A stretch of DNA of 64,000 nt from an uncultured Sunxiuqinia sp. Its GTDB lineage: Bacteria > Bacteroidota > Bacteroidia > Bacteroidales > Prolixibacteraceae. Below, piece by piece: positions 8,269-18,039 of the stretch; the first letter of the stretch is position 1; the number at the start of each line of letters is the position of its first letter. The notes below the pieces were generated by a model. It made no database searches, was not told where the DNA came from, and worked only from the letters and a program-made list of their open reading frames with translations. A program made the translations under genes and the position numbers. The stretch covers positions 310,001 through 374,000 of the forward strand of contig NZ_OY782772.1 in the NCBI RefSeq assembly GCF_963678245.1. The letters are read 5' to 3'.

Positions 8269-10698
8269 ATGAAAGTGTTGAAATTTGGAGGTACTTCTGT
8301 TGGAAGTGCTGAAAACATCCGAAAGGTAAAGGAAATTGTGAAAGGTCAGTCAGGCGACGTCATTGTTGTCGTTTCTGCTTTGGGCGGAATAACTGACAAG
8401 ATATTAAATGCAGCAAAAATGGCTGTGTTAGCAACGGAATATTTCAATACGGAAATTACGGTAATTAAGGAGAGACACGATGAAGTGGTTGACGCTTTGT
8501 TTGATGGCGAACAAAAGGAAAAGGTAAAAGCAGAAGTCAATCAATTGTTGGATGAACTGTCTAAAGTGATACAGGGAGTTTCCATGATAGGAGAGTTAAC
8601 ACCAAAAACGTTGGATAAAATTGGGGGCTTTGGCGAGCGTTTGTCTTCCTATATCATTAGCGAATTCATTGAAGGATCGCAATGGGTTGATGCTTCAAAA
8701 ATGATAAAAACCGATAGCGCTTTTGGTCGCGCCCTGGTCGATTTTAAATTGACGAATAAAAAGGTAAAAAAGGCATTTGAGAATTTTTCAGGTGTTTGCA
8801 TCGCTCCGGGATTCGTTTCCAGTAACAGTGCCGGAGAATATACAACTCTCGGACGCGGAGGTTCTGATTATACCGCAGCAATTCTGGCAGCGGCATTAAA
8901 TGTTGAGGTGCTTGAGATCTGGACTGATGTCAATGGTTTTATGACTGCTGATCCTCGCATCATCAGTAAAGCTTACACCATTCAATCGCTAAGTTATTCC
9001 GAGGCGATGGAGCTTTCACATTTTGGAGCGAAAGTCATTTACCCGCCAACAATTTTGCCGGTTTTCCAAAAGGGGATACCTGTACAAATAAAAAATACGC
9101 TTGATCCTGAACACGAAGGAACCTTGGTTCGTCCAAGCCAGCCGAATGGAAAAGACCGTCCAATTAAAGGTATTTCTTCTATTTCAAACATCAGCCTGAT
9201 TACCGTTCAAGGGCTTGGAATGGTTGGTGTAACCGGTATTTCTAGCCGTTTGTTTGGTGCATTGGCCAAGGAAAATATCAATGTGATTCTGATTTCTCAA
9301 GCATCGTCTGAAAACTCAATTTCGTTTGCTGTAGACACCCTGAAAGCAGAAACTGCCGAAGAAGCTATTCGAATTGAATTTGATCGTGAGATTGCAGCTC
9401 AACAAATCAATAAAATTGAGATTGAGAGTGATTTATCGATTGTAGCGATTGTTGGTGAAAACATGAAACATACAACCGGAATAGCCGGCAAGCTGTTTAA
9501 TACCATTGGAAAAAATGGTATTAATATTATCGCGATTGCACAGGGCGCTTCGGAGTTAAATATTTCCTGGGTTGTAAAGGACTCTGATTTACGCAAAACC
9601 CTGAATGTGGTGCACGAATCATTCTTCCTTTCCGAGAATATCGAAGTTAATGTCTTTATGCTTGGAATTGGTTTGGTTGGCGGTAATCTGTTAAGTCAAA
9701 TTCAACAACAACAGGAAAAACTATTGAAAGATAAGCACCTGAAGTTGAAAGTGGTTGGTGTGGCCAATTCGAAGAAAATGTTGTTCGATCGCAACGGAAT
9801 TAACATTGATGGGTTTAAAGAACGTTTGGATGCTGAAGGAGAATCCTCCGGGTTGGATGCCTATAAGCAGGAAATAATCGATATGAACATATACAATTCC
9901 GTGTTTGTGGATTGTACCGCTTCTGATGCAGCGGCTGAAGTATATGCTGACTTGTTGAATGCCAACGTTTCTATCGTAACGGCGAATAAGGTTGCGGCTT
10001 CTTCGGAATATGAAAATTACCTGAAACTAAAGAAAATTGCCAAGCAAAAAGGAGTCAAGTTCCTTTTTGAAACCAATGTTGGTGCAGGACTTCCCATCAT
10101 CAATACATTGAATGACTTGGTGAATGCCGGAGATGAAATATTGAAGATTGAGGCTGTTTTGTCAGGGACACTGAACTTTATTTTCAATACAATTTCAGCT
10201 GATGTACCGTTGAGTAAAACGATTAAAATGGCGAAAGAAGAAGGTTATTCGGAGCCTGACCCAAGAGTTGACCTGAGTGGGATTGATGTGGTTCGTAAAT
10301 TGCTGATTCTGGTTCGCGAGTCAGGTTATGAAATTGATAAAGAGGATGTGATCATCAATAAATTCGTGCCTGAAGAGTTCTTCGATGGAAGCATAGGTGA
10401 TTTCTGGAACGGAATTTCAGGATTGGATGCTGACTTTGAAAAACGCCGGGAGATACTGGAAGCCGAAAACAAATGTTGGCGCTTTGTCGCCAAATATGAA
10501 GATGGCAAGGCTGAAGTTGGCTTGCAGGAAATTGAGCAGGGGCATCCGTTTTTCGATTTGCAAGGGAGCAACAATCTGGTCATGTTTACATCGGAGCGCT
10601 ACAACGAATTTCCGATGATTATAAAGGGATACGGTGCGGGAGCAGAAGTAACTGCAGCCGGTGTATTTGCCGACATCATTCGGGTATCAAACATTTAG
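8269..10698 (+). CDS. thrA: Bifunctional aspartokinase / homoserine dehydrogenase
   Basis: This 809-residue fusion catalyses the first and third steps from aspartate to threonine and methionine. The aspartokinase half starts with KFGGTSVGS (residues 4-12) and ends in two ACT regulatory domains (~310-455) that normally bind threonine. The homoserine dehydrogenase half begins at about residue 460 with the NAD(P)-binding GIGLVGG motif and includes TANKVA and the SEPDPRVDLSGIDVVRK active-site region. It heads a threonine gene group with a phosphoglycerate-mutase-like gene and thrC. No clear leader-peptide attenuator precedes it: the 196 bp upstream hold only the recA terminator. Confidence 0.97.
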   Translation: MKVLKFGGTSVGSAENIRKVKEIVKGQSGDVIVVVSALGGITDKILNAAKMAVLATEYFNTEITVIKERHDEVVDALFDGEQKEKVKAEVNQLLDELSKVIQGVSMIGELTPKTLDKIGGFGERLSSYIISEFIEGSQWVDASKMIKTDSAFGRALVDFKLTNKKVKKAFENFSGVCIAPGFVSSNSAGEYTTLGRGGSDYTAAILAAALNVEVLEIWTDVNGFMTADPRIISKAYTIQSLSYSEAMELSHFGAKVIYPPTILPVFQKGIPVQIKNTLDPEHEGTLVRPSQPNGKDRPIKGISSISNISLITVQGLGMVGVTGISSRLFGALAKENINVILISQASSENSISFAVDTLKAETAEEAIRIEFDREIAAQQINKIEIESDLSIVAIVGENMKHTTGIAGKLFNTIGKNGINIIAIAQGASELNISWVVKDSDLRKTLNVVHESFFLSENIEVNVFMLGIGLVGGNLLSQIQQQQEKLLKDKHLKLKVVGVANSKKMLFDRNGINIDGFKERLDAEGESSGLDAYKQEIIDMNIYNSVFVDCTASDAAAEVYADLLNANVSIVTANKVAASSEYENYLKLKKIAKQKGVKFLFETNVGAGLPIINTLNDLVNAGDEILKIEAVLSGTLNFIFNTISADVPLSKTIKMAKEEGYSEPDPRVDLSGIDVVRKLLILVRESGYEIDKEDVIINKFVPEEFFDGSIGDFWNGISGLDADFEKRREILEAENKCWRFVAKYEDGKAEVGLQEIEQGHPFFDLQGSNNLVMFTSERYNEFPMIIKGYGAGAEVTAAGVFADIIRVSNI

Positions 10699-10972
10699 TT
10701 GAATGAGTTTTCGAAAGCAGATATTATTTTTCTTGTCTATTAAAAATTTGAAATGCAATTATCGGATACGGATGGTTTTCAGGGAAGCGAATTTAAGGCA
10801 GATCGAATGGAACAGGTGAAAGAAGTTGAAGGAAAGTAGATACGAGAATTGCAGAGAGTTAAATTGAAAAAAAAGAAATACATGAAACGAGCATGTAAAG
10901 GCTATCATACACAGGAGAATTATTATAGGCGAGTTCCATCAAATACCGTTGAAAATTTTAAATTATAATGAG

Positions 10973-12178
10973 ATGAAATATATAATTGTTTTAGGGGATG
11001 GAATGGCTGATGAGCCACTGAAGAATTACGGAGGAAAAACCCCTTTACAACTAGCAAATATTCCTGCGATTGACCACCTTGCAAAACTTGGGCGGTGTGG
11101 ACAATTACAGACTGTACCCGAAGGAATGCACCCGGGAAGCGAGATTGCCAACATGTCGGTTTTAGGTTACGATGTGGCTAATGTGTTTGAAGGACGTGGA
11201 ACACTAGAAGCTGCCAGCATGGGAGTGACATTGGAAGACGGCGATTTGGCTTTGCGTTGCAACCTGATTAGTGTTGAAGGTGAAAATATTAAAAACCATT
11301 CGGCAGGGCATATTTCTAATGAAGAGTCGCATGAACTTATCGATTTTCTAAATGAGAAATTGGGTTCTGAAACAATCATCTTTCACAAAGGGGTTTCGTA
11401 CCGTCATTTATTGGTCATTAAAGGTGGTAAAAAGCAAATGGCCTGCACTCCACCGCACGATGTGCCCGGAAAACCGTTTAAAGGATATCTTCCAAAAGCG
11501 AAGGGAAAAGAAGGGCAGGCAACAGCTGAATTGTTGAATGAGTTGATTATGAGATCGATGGAGCTGTTGTCGGAGCATCCGATTAACCAAAAACGGAAAG
11601 CTGCCGGAAAAGATATGGCCAATAGCATTTGGCCGTGGTCGCCGGGTTACAAACCTCAAATGCCAACGCTGAAGGAAATGTTTGGCGTTGAAAAGTCGGC
11701 TGTTATTTCTGCTGTTGATCTGATCCAGGGAATTGGCGTTTACGCCGGCATGGATGTTATCCACGTTGAAGGTGCCACCGGACTTTACGATACTAATTAC
11801 GAAGGCAAAGCACAAGCGACGATGGATGCATTGAAAGATCATGACTTGATTTACTTACATATTGAGGCTAGCGATGAAGCCGGACACGAAGGCGATGTGG
11901 AACTCAAAACCAAAACGATTGAGTACCTCGATTATCGTGTGGTGAAGTATTTAATGGAGGAAACTGCCAAAATGGATGAGCCGGTTGCCATTGCTGTTTT
12001 ACCCGACCACCCGACGCCATGTGCCACCACGGTTCATACGAGCGATCCGGTGCCATTCATTATTTACAAACCCGACGTTGAAGGTGATGGCGTTGAGGCT
12101 TATGACGAATTTACAGTTCAGAAAGGTGACTATGGTTTGTTGCACGGCGCTGAATTTATAAAAGCATTAATTAGTTGA
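10973..12178 (+). CDS. ApgM-family protein, proposed homoserine kinase (cofactor-independent phosphoglycerate mutase fold)
   Basis: The 401-residue protein has the alkaline-phosphatase-superfamily metal-binding start (YIIVLGDGMADEP) and the late HVEGATGLYDTNYEGK, ASDEAGHEGD and LPDHPTPC motifs of archaeal-type phosphoglycerate mutase. Position between thrA and thrC, with no ThrB-type GHMP kinase in view, matches the family named proposed homoserine kinase (TIGR02535). It would phosphorylate homoserine for ThrC. I chose ATG at 10973 rather than the TTG eight codons upstream, since the conserved core starts there. The 270 bp between thrA and this gene contain only two tiny unsupported ORFs. The enzyme role is inference from context; mutase activity remains possible. 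Confidence 0.85.
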   Translation: MKYIIVLGDGMADEPLKNYGGKTPLQLANIPAIDHLAKLGRCGQLQTVPEGMHPGSEIANMSVLGYDVANVFEGRGTLEAASMGVTLEDGDLALRCNLISVEGENIKNHSAGHISNEESHELIDFLNEKLGSETIIFHKGVSYRHLLVIKGGKKQMACTPPHDVPGKPFKGYLPKAKGKEGQATAELLNELIMRSMELLSEHPINQKRKAAGKDMANSIWPWSPGYKPQMPTLKEMFGVEKSAVISAVDLIQGIGVYAGMDVIHVEGATGLYDTNYEGKAQATMDALKDHDLIYLHIEASDEAGHEGDVELKTKTIEYLDYRVVKYLMEETAKMDEPVAIAVLPDHPTPCATTVHTSDPVPFIIYKPDVEGDGVEAYDEFTVQKGDYGLLHGAEFIKALIS

Positions 12179-12274
12179 TAGAATAAATTATAAAATACTG
12201 ATTTTCGAGAAGGATAGTTTCGATTGTGGGTCGAACAGTCTGAAACTTGAAACTCGAAACTTGAAACTCAGAGC

Positions 12275-13579
12275 ATGAAATATTACAGTACCAATAAAAT
12301 GGTTTCGGAGGTGTCGCTAAAAGATGCGGTAATTAAAGGACTGGCAGATGACAAAGGCTTGTTTATGCCCGAGCGCATTGAAGCGTTGCCACAATCTTTT
12401 TTCGACAATATCCACAATCTGTCGTTTCAGGAAATCTCTCTTGAGGTGGCCAAAAAATTCTTCGGGGAAGATGTTCCGGAGGCCGATTTAAAAGAGCTGG
12501 TTTACGATACACTTTGTTTTGATTGCCCTGTTGTGCATGTCAACGACAACATTTATTCGCTGGAACTTTGGCACGGACCTACGCTGGCATTTAAAGATGT
12601 TGGTGGGCGGTTTATGGCGCGTTTACTTGCTTATTTCCTGAAAGGAAATACCGAGCAGGTCAATGTGTTGGTGGCTACTTCGGGAGATACCGGAAGTGCT
12701 GTTGCCAATGGCTTTTTAGGTGTTGACGGCATTCGTGTTTATGTGCTGTATCCAAAAGGATTGGTGAGCGAAATTCAGGAGAAGCAGTTTACCACACTGG
12801 GTCAAAATATTACGGCCATTGAAGTTGATGGAACCTTTGACGATTGCCAACGGTTAGTGAAAACCGCGTTTCTGGATCAGGAATTAAAAGCCGGTTTGAC
12901 ATTGACTTCAGCCAACTCAATTAACGTGGCGCGTTTTCTTCCACAAGCATTTTATTATTTCAATGCCTATGCCCGTTTGCGCGAAAAAGGCATTACTGAC
13001 GATATTGTCATGTCGGTGCCCAGTGGTAATTTTGGTAACCTGACAGCCGGTTTGTTTGCCAAGAAAATGGGCTTGCCAATCAAGCGGTTCATCGCTGCGA
13101 ACAACGAAAACGACATCGTTTACAAATACCTGCAAAGTGGCAAGTATGAACCCCGGGCATCGGTGTCAACCATTGCCAATGCCATGGATGTTGGTGATCC
13201 CAGTAACTTTGCCCGTATTCTGGATTTGTTTGATCATTCGCACGAAGCCATTAAGTCCAAAATGAAAGGCTTCCGTTATTCGGATGCTGAGATTCGCGAA
13301 GTGCTGAAAGCAGTGTATGACCAATACGATTATTTGCCTGATCCGCATGGGGCGACAGGCTATAGAGCTTTAGAAGAAGATTTACAAGATGGTGAAGTAG
13401 GGGTTTTCCTGGAAACGGCTCATCCAGCCAAATTCACCGAAACAGTTGAAAAAATTATCGGTGCTGGAAATGTTCCACTACCCGAAAAACTAGCTGAGTT
13501 TATGAAAGGCGAAAAACTTTCGATCCCACTCAGTAAAGAGTTTGACAACTTTAGAGACTTCTTGCTAAAACAAGTATAA
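12275..13579 (+). CDS. thrC: Threonine synthase
   Basis: This 434-residue PLP enzyme converts O-phosphohomoserine to threonine. The PLP lysine is K107 in GPTLAFKDVGGRF, the ATSGDTGSAVANGF loop binds phosphate, and VPSGNFGNLTAG is the PLP-phosphate loop. Length and motifs fit the ThrC class of enteric bacteria and fungi. It is the third gene of the threonine cluster, 96 bp after the proposed homoserine kinase. That gap ends in small direct repeats of GAAACTTGAAACTC just before the ATG, a simple repeat whose role is unknown. A terminator follows at 13588. Confidence 0.97.
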   Translation: MKYYSTNKMVSEVSLKDAVIKGLADDKGLFMPERIEALPQSFFDNIHNLSFQEISLEVAKKFFGEDVPEADLKELVYDTLCFDCPVVHVNDNIYSLELWHGPTLAFKDVGGRFMARLLAYFLKGNTEQVNVLVATSGDTGSAVANGFLGVDGIRVYVLYPKGLVSEIQEKQFTTLGQNITAIEVDGTFDDCQRLVKTAFLDQELKAGLTLTSANSINVARFLPQAFYYFNAYARLREKGITDDIVMSVPSGNFGNLTAGLFAKKMGLPIKRFIAANNENDIVYKYLQSGKYEPRASVSTIANAMDVGDPSNFARILDLFDHSHEAIKSKMKGFRYSDAEIREVLKAVYDQYDYLPDPHGATGYRALEEDLQDGEVGVFLETAHPAKFTETVEKIIGAGNVPLPEKLAEFMKGEKLSIPLSKEFDNFRDFLLKQV

Positions 13580-13587
13580 AAAATAGG

Positions 13588-13624
13588 AGCGGCACTTTTC
13601 AATAAATGTCGCTTTTGTTTTTTT
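13588..13624 (+). terminator. Rho-independent terminator of thrC
   Basis: AGCGGCA (13588-13594) pairs with TGTCGCT (13607-13613), with one G-U pair, and is followed by TTTTGTTTTTTT. Confidence 0.8.
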
Positions 13625-14158
13625 GCCAAGACTAAACCGTTTTTTAGTGTTGCCTAACTTTTAATTGACTTCTCTAACGATTCCATCAATTGTGAAATAC
13701 AGCAACTAAATTCGAAGAAGGGAGTGATGAATTGTGCGCAGCTTGGCTGGAAAACTTTTTGAGGTGTCTGGCATGTTGTTAAACTTAAATTTCGTTTGCA
13801 ATATTGTGTCGGAGGTAGATTCGTTAAACAGAACGCATTTGTGGCTCTTTAATTGAAACGGAAGCTATGTTGTAAACAGATTTTGGACTAGATGGGTAAG
13901 CTATCGGTACATTTATCAATACTTAGAGGTGTTGGGAGTTGTGCTGTATGCTGCACCTGATATCGGAAAGCTGAGCCTTGTTTTGCATGCTCTAAGATGA
14001 ATTGGAACGACAAAGTACTAAAGGCTATCTAGTGTCTGGCGAATTATGAAATACGGTATATTTTTATAAATTTGATCTAACCGCGGGTTAAAAAAGGGAT
14101 AACACGTATTTCAGACCAAAAGAACTCTTGGTAAAATACAAATAAATAGCTCAAGATT
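13625..14158. other. Intergenic stretch without recognisable gene
   Basis: About 530 bp between thrC and the hybrid kinase. I find no convincing ORF, promoter of the TAnnTTTG type, repeat or RNA gene in it. It presumably contains the kinase promoter. Confidence 0.5.
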
Positions 14159-17100
14159 ATGATAGTCAGAGATGTGTTGGACAATTTGTCTATTGGTTAT
14201 GCTCAGATTGATCGTACACACAAAATTGTTTCTGCGAACTTGGTTTTCAGCAAGTTTATCGGTTATGAGTTACCTGAGTTAGTGGGCAAAAGCTTGTCCG
14301 ATATTAGTCATCCTGAAGAACACGGATCGGATGATGAGACTTTACGGCAGTTATTTTCCAGAGAGATAAAACAGTCTTGCCAGGTAAAGAAATTTGTTCA
14401 TAACAAAGGTGAGGTCATTTTTGTAGAGGTGGTTTGGATAGTTGATCAGCTAGTAGATGACTCAGATACGATTGTGATAGTTTTTAAGGAACAGGAACGA
14501 AAAAGGAGTGAAGCTACCACTGCGAAAGCCGACACGGCTAACATGGAAAGTTTCGATTACCTGTTTATGAACAATCCACAGCCGATGATCATCTATTCAA
14601 CAGCAACGTTAGAGCTATTGAATGTCAACCATGCCGCTTATGATTTGACGGGTTATACGTCTGATGATTTAGAGAATTTTGATCTTAGTCGGTTGTTTTC
14701 GGAAAAAAACTGGGCGAACATGCTCGAGTTTATGCAGAATGACAAATCGGTATTGAGAAAGGTCAATGAATTGACAATTCTGACGAAAACTGGAGGGGAG
14801 AGGGTCATTGAAAGTACGTCTCATCTGATTCAATATCAAGAGGAGGAAGCCAGGCATGTTATGATCAATGATATTACGGAGCGAAAAAAGGATGAAAGCA
14901 AGATGAAAGATCGGAAGAGTTTTATTTTGCAATCTCAGGTATTGGGTAAAATGGGTAATTGGGAATTTGACGTTAAACGGGATCGTACCCGTTGGTCCGA
15001 TAACATCTATGAGCTCCTCGGATTGAACAAGGTAGAAATAGTACCTTCTTTTGAGTATTTTATGGAGCTGGTACATCCTGATGATCGAATGGCAATAGCT
15101 GTTGCTCACGAAAAAATTATGAAGGATAAGAAGGAGGTTGAAGTGGAGCACCGCATTGTGTGTCCTGATGGAAGACAAATGTGGATGCAAAACAATATCA
15201 AACCAACATTTGAGAATGGAGAGCTGGTTTTGTTAAAAGGTGTAAACATTGACATAACTCAACGTAAGGAAAGTGAACTTGAGGTATTGAGATATCAGGA
15301 ATCTTTAGCTTATGCACAAACCATTGCGAATATGGGGAGTTGGGAGTATGATGCGGCTACCGAAGAAATTATTTTGTCTGAAAACTATTATCGGTTACTA
15401 AAAATAGAACCGGGTACGGTTGAACTAACTTATGAGTATTTTTTCAGTTTGATACACCCGGAAGATCTCCATTTATTTAATCATATTGGGGAGGAGTTGA
15501 CTGAGCAACAGAAGCAGACGGATCTGGAGTTTCGGCTATTACTGCCTGAGGATGAAATTATGTGGGTACAGTTTAGTTTAGATCCGATTACAAAAGATGG
15601 AAAATTGATTAAACTTCGCGGTGTGACAATCGACATCACGGAGCGAAAGATAAAGGAGCTTTGGCAAGAACGAAAACAACAATTTGAACATGTCCTATAT
15701 GAAATTTCACAGAACTTCCTCAATGGGAGAGCCACGACCACTGATCCGATTATCACTGAAGCTTTGGGAAAAATCGGACAGTTCACGCAAGTTGATCGGG
15801 TCTATATATTTCAACTAGCTCAGGGTGGCGCAATCATGAATAACACCCACGAATGGTGTAACTTCGATATTACTCCTGAAATTGACAATTTACAGGAATT
15901 ACCAACTGACATGTTCCCCTGGTGGATGCAATGCATGCGAAAGAGGGAGATTATTAATTATCAAGATATCTTAGAATTACCCGCTGAAGCTGAGCAGGAA
16001 AAGGAAATTCTTCAAGCTCAGCAGATTATTTCGATCTTAGTGCTTCCCCTTTTTTTTAAAGGACAATTGAGAGGTTTTATTGGTTTTGATTCAGTTAAGG
16101 AAAGTAAACAATGGGAAGAGGATGACATTAACAGTCTGAAATCGTTGACAGATATGATAGCGAACGTTTTGGCTCATCGAACGCGGGAGGCAGAATTGAT
16201 CCGCTCGAAGGAAATAGCAGAGGAGTCCTCACGGCTCAAATCGGCTTTTTTAGCTACTGTCAGCCATGAATTACGTACACCGCTGAATCCGATCATCGGT
16301 TTTAGTGGAATACTGCCTGAACTGACAGACGACCCGACCTTGCAGGAGATTGCAACTACGATTCGCCGCTCAGGAACTGAAATGATCCATCTACTCGAAG
16401 ATTTGTTTGATCTTTCTTTGGCGCAAGGACATCAGGTTTTGGCAAAACCTGAGCGAGTGAATTGTGTCAATTTTTATACAATCGCATGGGCTATGCTGGA
16501 AGAAATTCTGGTTCAATCAGGAAAACGTGACGACATCAGTCTTCGATATTCTGATTCGACTTTAAGTATATATCATGAAATGGAATTAGATCAGGCAAAA
16601 TCGTTGCAGGTACTCAATGTGTTGTTTAAAAATGCTGTTAAGTTCACCCGCCATGGTGAAATTGAGTTTGGGTTTCGGATCGTTCCGGGAGCAGAAAACA
16701 TTGAGCTCGTCGTCCGTGACACAGGAGTGGGTTTTGACGAAGTAAAAAAGGCTGTTCTTTTTGAAGACTTCCGGCAGGGGGATGACGGTCTAAATAGAAA
16801 CTACGACGGAATGGGTATTGGCCTGTCTATAGCAAAAAAGCTAACGGACATTATGGGTGGCAGGATTTCTGCCGAGTCAGCTTTAAACTGTGGAAGTACA
16901 TTTTTCGTTACTTTACCATCGATGGTAACGGAAAACCCCAACATCTATAAGTCAAGCCATCCTGACGACTCAGATCGAGACTTGTTGCGGGGGAAAAAGA
17001 TTTTGGTGGTGGATGACAACCGCTTTATTGCTGAGATTATAGATGAGCAACTTCGTGTTTTCGAACTTGGTGTTGTAAGCGTTTGCCATGGTCAAGAAGC

Positions 17101-17353
17101 ATTGGATCGAATGGATGAAATAGAGCCGGACCTGATCCTGATGGACTTGTACATGCCAGTTATGGATGGCTTTAAAGCGAGCCAACAGATAAAGGCCCAT
17201 TACCCGGACCTACCTATCTTGGCGATTACTGCCCACGCCTGGGTCAAACAGCGGTATAGGGCATTTCATGCCGGATGTGAGGATGTAGTTATGAAACCTA
17301 TCTATCGAGAAATTTTGTTACATAAGATTAGACAGCTACTGTCGAAAAAGTGA
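14159..17353 (+). CDS. Soluble multi-PAS hybrid sensor histidine kinase with receiver domain
   Basis: The 1064-residue protein has no transmembrane segment and should be cytoplasmic. Domains in order: PAS (~5-110), PAS (~135-240), two PAS with PAC motifs (~260-375 and ~385-495, each ending ITQRKE or ITERK), a GAF-like domain (~510-680), HisKA with phospho-acceptor H703 in SHELRTPL, HATPase_c (VVRDTGVGF and GMGIGLSIAKKL), and a C-terminal receiver (VVDDNRFIAEI) with phospho-acceptor D996 in LMDLYMPVMDG. Signals are probably internal (redox, small ligands). The phosphorelay partner is not adjacent; two LytTR regulators at 58911-60436 are possible but unproven partners. Confidence 0.93.
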   Translation: MIVRDVLDNLSIGYAQIDRTHKIVSANLVFSKFIGYELPELVGKSLSDISHPEEHGSDDETLRQLFSREIKQSCQVKKFVHNKGEVIFVEVVWIVDQLVDDSDTIVIVFKEQERKRSEATTAKADTANMESFDYLFMNNPQPMIIYSTATLELLNVNHAAYDLTGYTSDDLENFDLSRLFSEKNWANMLEFMQNDKSVLRKVNELTILTKTGGERVIESTSHLIQYQEEEARHVMINDITERKKDESKMKDRKSFILQSQVLGKMGNWEFDVKRDRTRWSDNIYELLGLNKVEIVPSFEYFMELVHPDDRMAIAVAHEKIMKDKKEVEVEHRIVCPDGRQMWMQNNIKPTFENGELVLLKGVNIDITQRKESELEVLRYQESLAYAQTIANMGSWEYDAATEEIILSENYYRLLKIEPGTVELTYEYFFSLIHPEDLHLFNHIGEELTEQQKQTDLEFRLLLPEDEIMWVQFSLDPITKDGKLIKLRGVTIDITERKIKELWQERKQQFEHVLYEISQNFLNGRATTTDPIITEALGKIGQFTQVDRVYIFQLAQGGAIMNNTHEWCNFDITPEIDNLQELPTDMFPWWMQCMRKREIINYQDILELPAEAEQEKEILQAQQIISILVLPLFFKGQLRGFIGFDSVKESKQWEEDDINSLKSLTDMIANVLAHRTREAELIRSKEIAEESSRLKSAFLATVSHELRTPLNPIIGFSGILPELTDDPTLQEIATTIRRSGTEMIHLLEDLFDLSLAQGHQVLAKPERVNCVNFYTIAWAMLEEILVQSGKRDDISLRYSDSTLSIYHEMELDQAKSLQVLNVLFKNAVKFTRHGEIEFGFRIVPGAENIELVVRDTGVGFDEVKKAVLFEDFRQGDDGLNRNYDGMGIGLSIAKKLTDIMGGRISAESALNCGSTFFVTLPSMVTENPNIYKSSHPDDSDRDLLRGKKILVVDDNRFIAEIIDEQLRVFELGVVSVCHGQEALDRMDEIEPDLILMDLYMPVMDGFKASQQIKAHYPDLPILAITAHAWVKQRYRAFHAGCEDVVMKPIYREILLHKIRQLLSKK

Positions 17354-17668
17354 TTGAAGTCATTAAGATGATTCTGTTTATCACCTCATGCTGAAGGTCG
17401 CTGATTTCTCATCCTGATGAGGTGTAATGGATCTCAGATTTAATATGAGCTTTCTTTTTTGTGGCATAGTTCGGGACACCAAGAGCAAATTTCTTCGATA
17501 TAAACCAGTGAATTCATTTACAACAATTGAGTCTTCCTGCTACAGCATATTCAAGGTGGTATTTAAAACCTAAAATTGTGTTACTTTTGGCAAGTCGCTC
17601 ATTCGGTGATTTAACAAAAACGGTAGAATGAACTTAAGAATCAGTTATCAATCTAATAGTTAAAAAGT
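17354..17668. other. Intergenic region with possible promoter of the DUF1456 gene
   Basis: No gene is visible. TACTTTTG at 17582-17589 fits the -7 consensus TAnnTTTG and would give a leader of about 75 nt for the gene at 17669. No clear -33 element is present. Confidence 0.45.
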
Positions 17669-17932
17669 ATGCCTCTTACAAATAACGACATCCTTAAAAA
17701 ATTACGAGTAGCGTTGAAATTGCGTGATGATGATATTGTGGAAATATTAGGTCTGGTGGATTATAAAATTTCGAAAAGTGAATTGGGAGCTTTTTTTCGA
17801 AAGATTGATCATCCCAACTATAAACCACTTCAGGATCAAATTCTGCGAAATTTTTTGAATGGTTTGATTATTTACAAGCGGGGTCCCAAAGAGCAGCCGC
17901 CTGAAAAAAGCGCCGATAAGAAAGCTGAGTAA
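17669..17932 (+). CDS. DUF1456 (YehS-like) protein, single-repeat form
   Basis: The 87-residue protein begins LTNNDILKKLRVALKLRDDDIVEIL and contains GAFFRKIDHPNYKPLQDQILRNFLNGLI, the DUF1456 signature. E. coli YehS and most relatives carry two such repeats in about 155 residues; this one has a single repeat and a short Lys/Glu/Pro-rich tail (KEQPPEKSADKKAE). Function is unknown. It is a monocistronic gene ended by the bidirectional terminator at 17975-18010. Confidence 0.8.
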   Translation: MPLTNNDILKKLRVALKLRDDDIVEILGLVDYKISKSELGAFFRKIDHPNYKPLQDQILRNFLNGLIIYKRGPKEQPPEKSADKKAE

Positions 17933-17974
17933 AATCTATTTTGTTAGTGGTAACTCTCGCTTTTATTAAATACT

Positions 17975-18010
17975 AAGAAAGATCCTATTCATATGAATAG
18001 GATCTTTCTT
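17975..18010. terminator. Bidirectional terminator between the DUF1456 gene and the GH28 gene
   Basis: AAGAAAGATCCTATTCAT is followed by its perfect reverse complement, an 18-bp arm palindrome at 17975-18010, lying between two convergent genes. Confidence 0.88.
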
Positions 18011-18039
18011 ATATAGTTTTTTCTCGTTAGCTTTTTATA

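Noticed and set aside
10699-10972. Leader peptide or attenuator between thrA and the proposed homoserine kinase gene
   Set aside because: Two ORFs of 27-28 codons exist but lack Thr/Ile runs and no terminator/antiterminator pair is evident.
11408-11842. 144-codon minus-strand ORF inside the proposed homoserine kinase gene
   Set aside because: Antisense shadow of a well-conserved gene, with no domain of its own.
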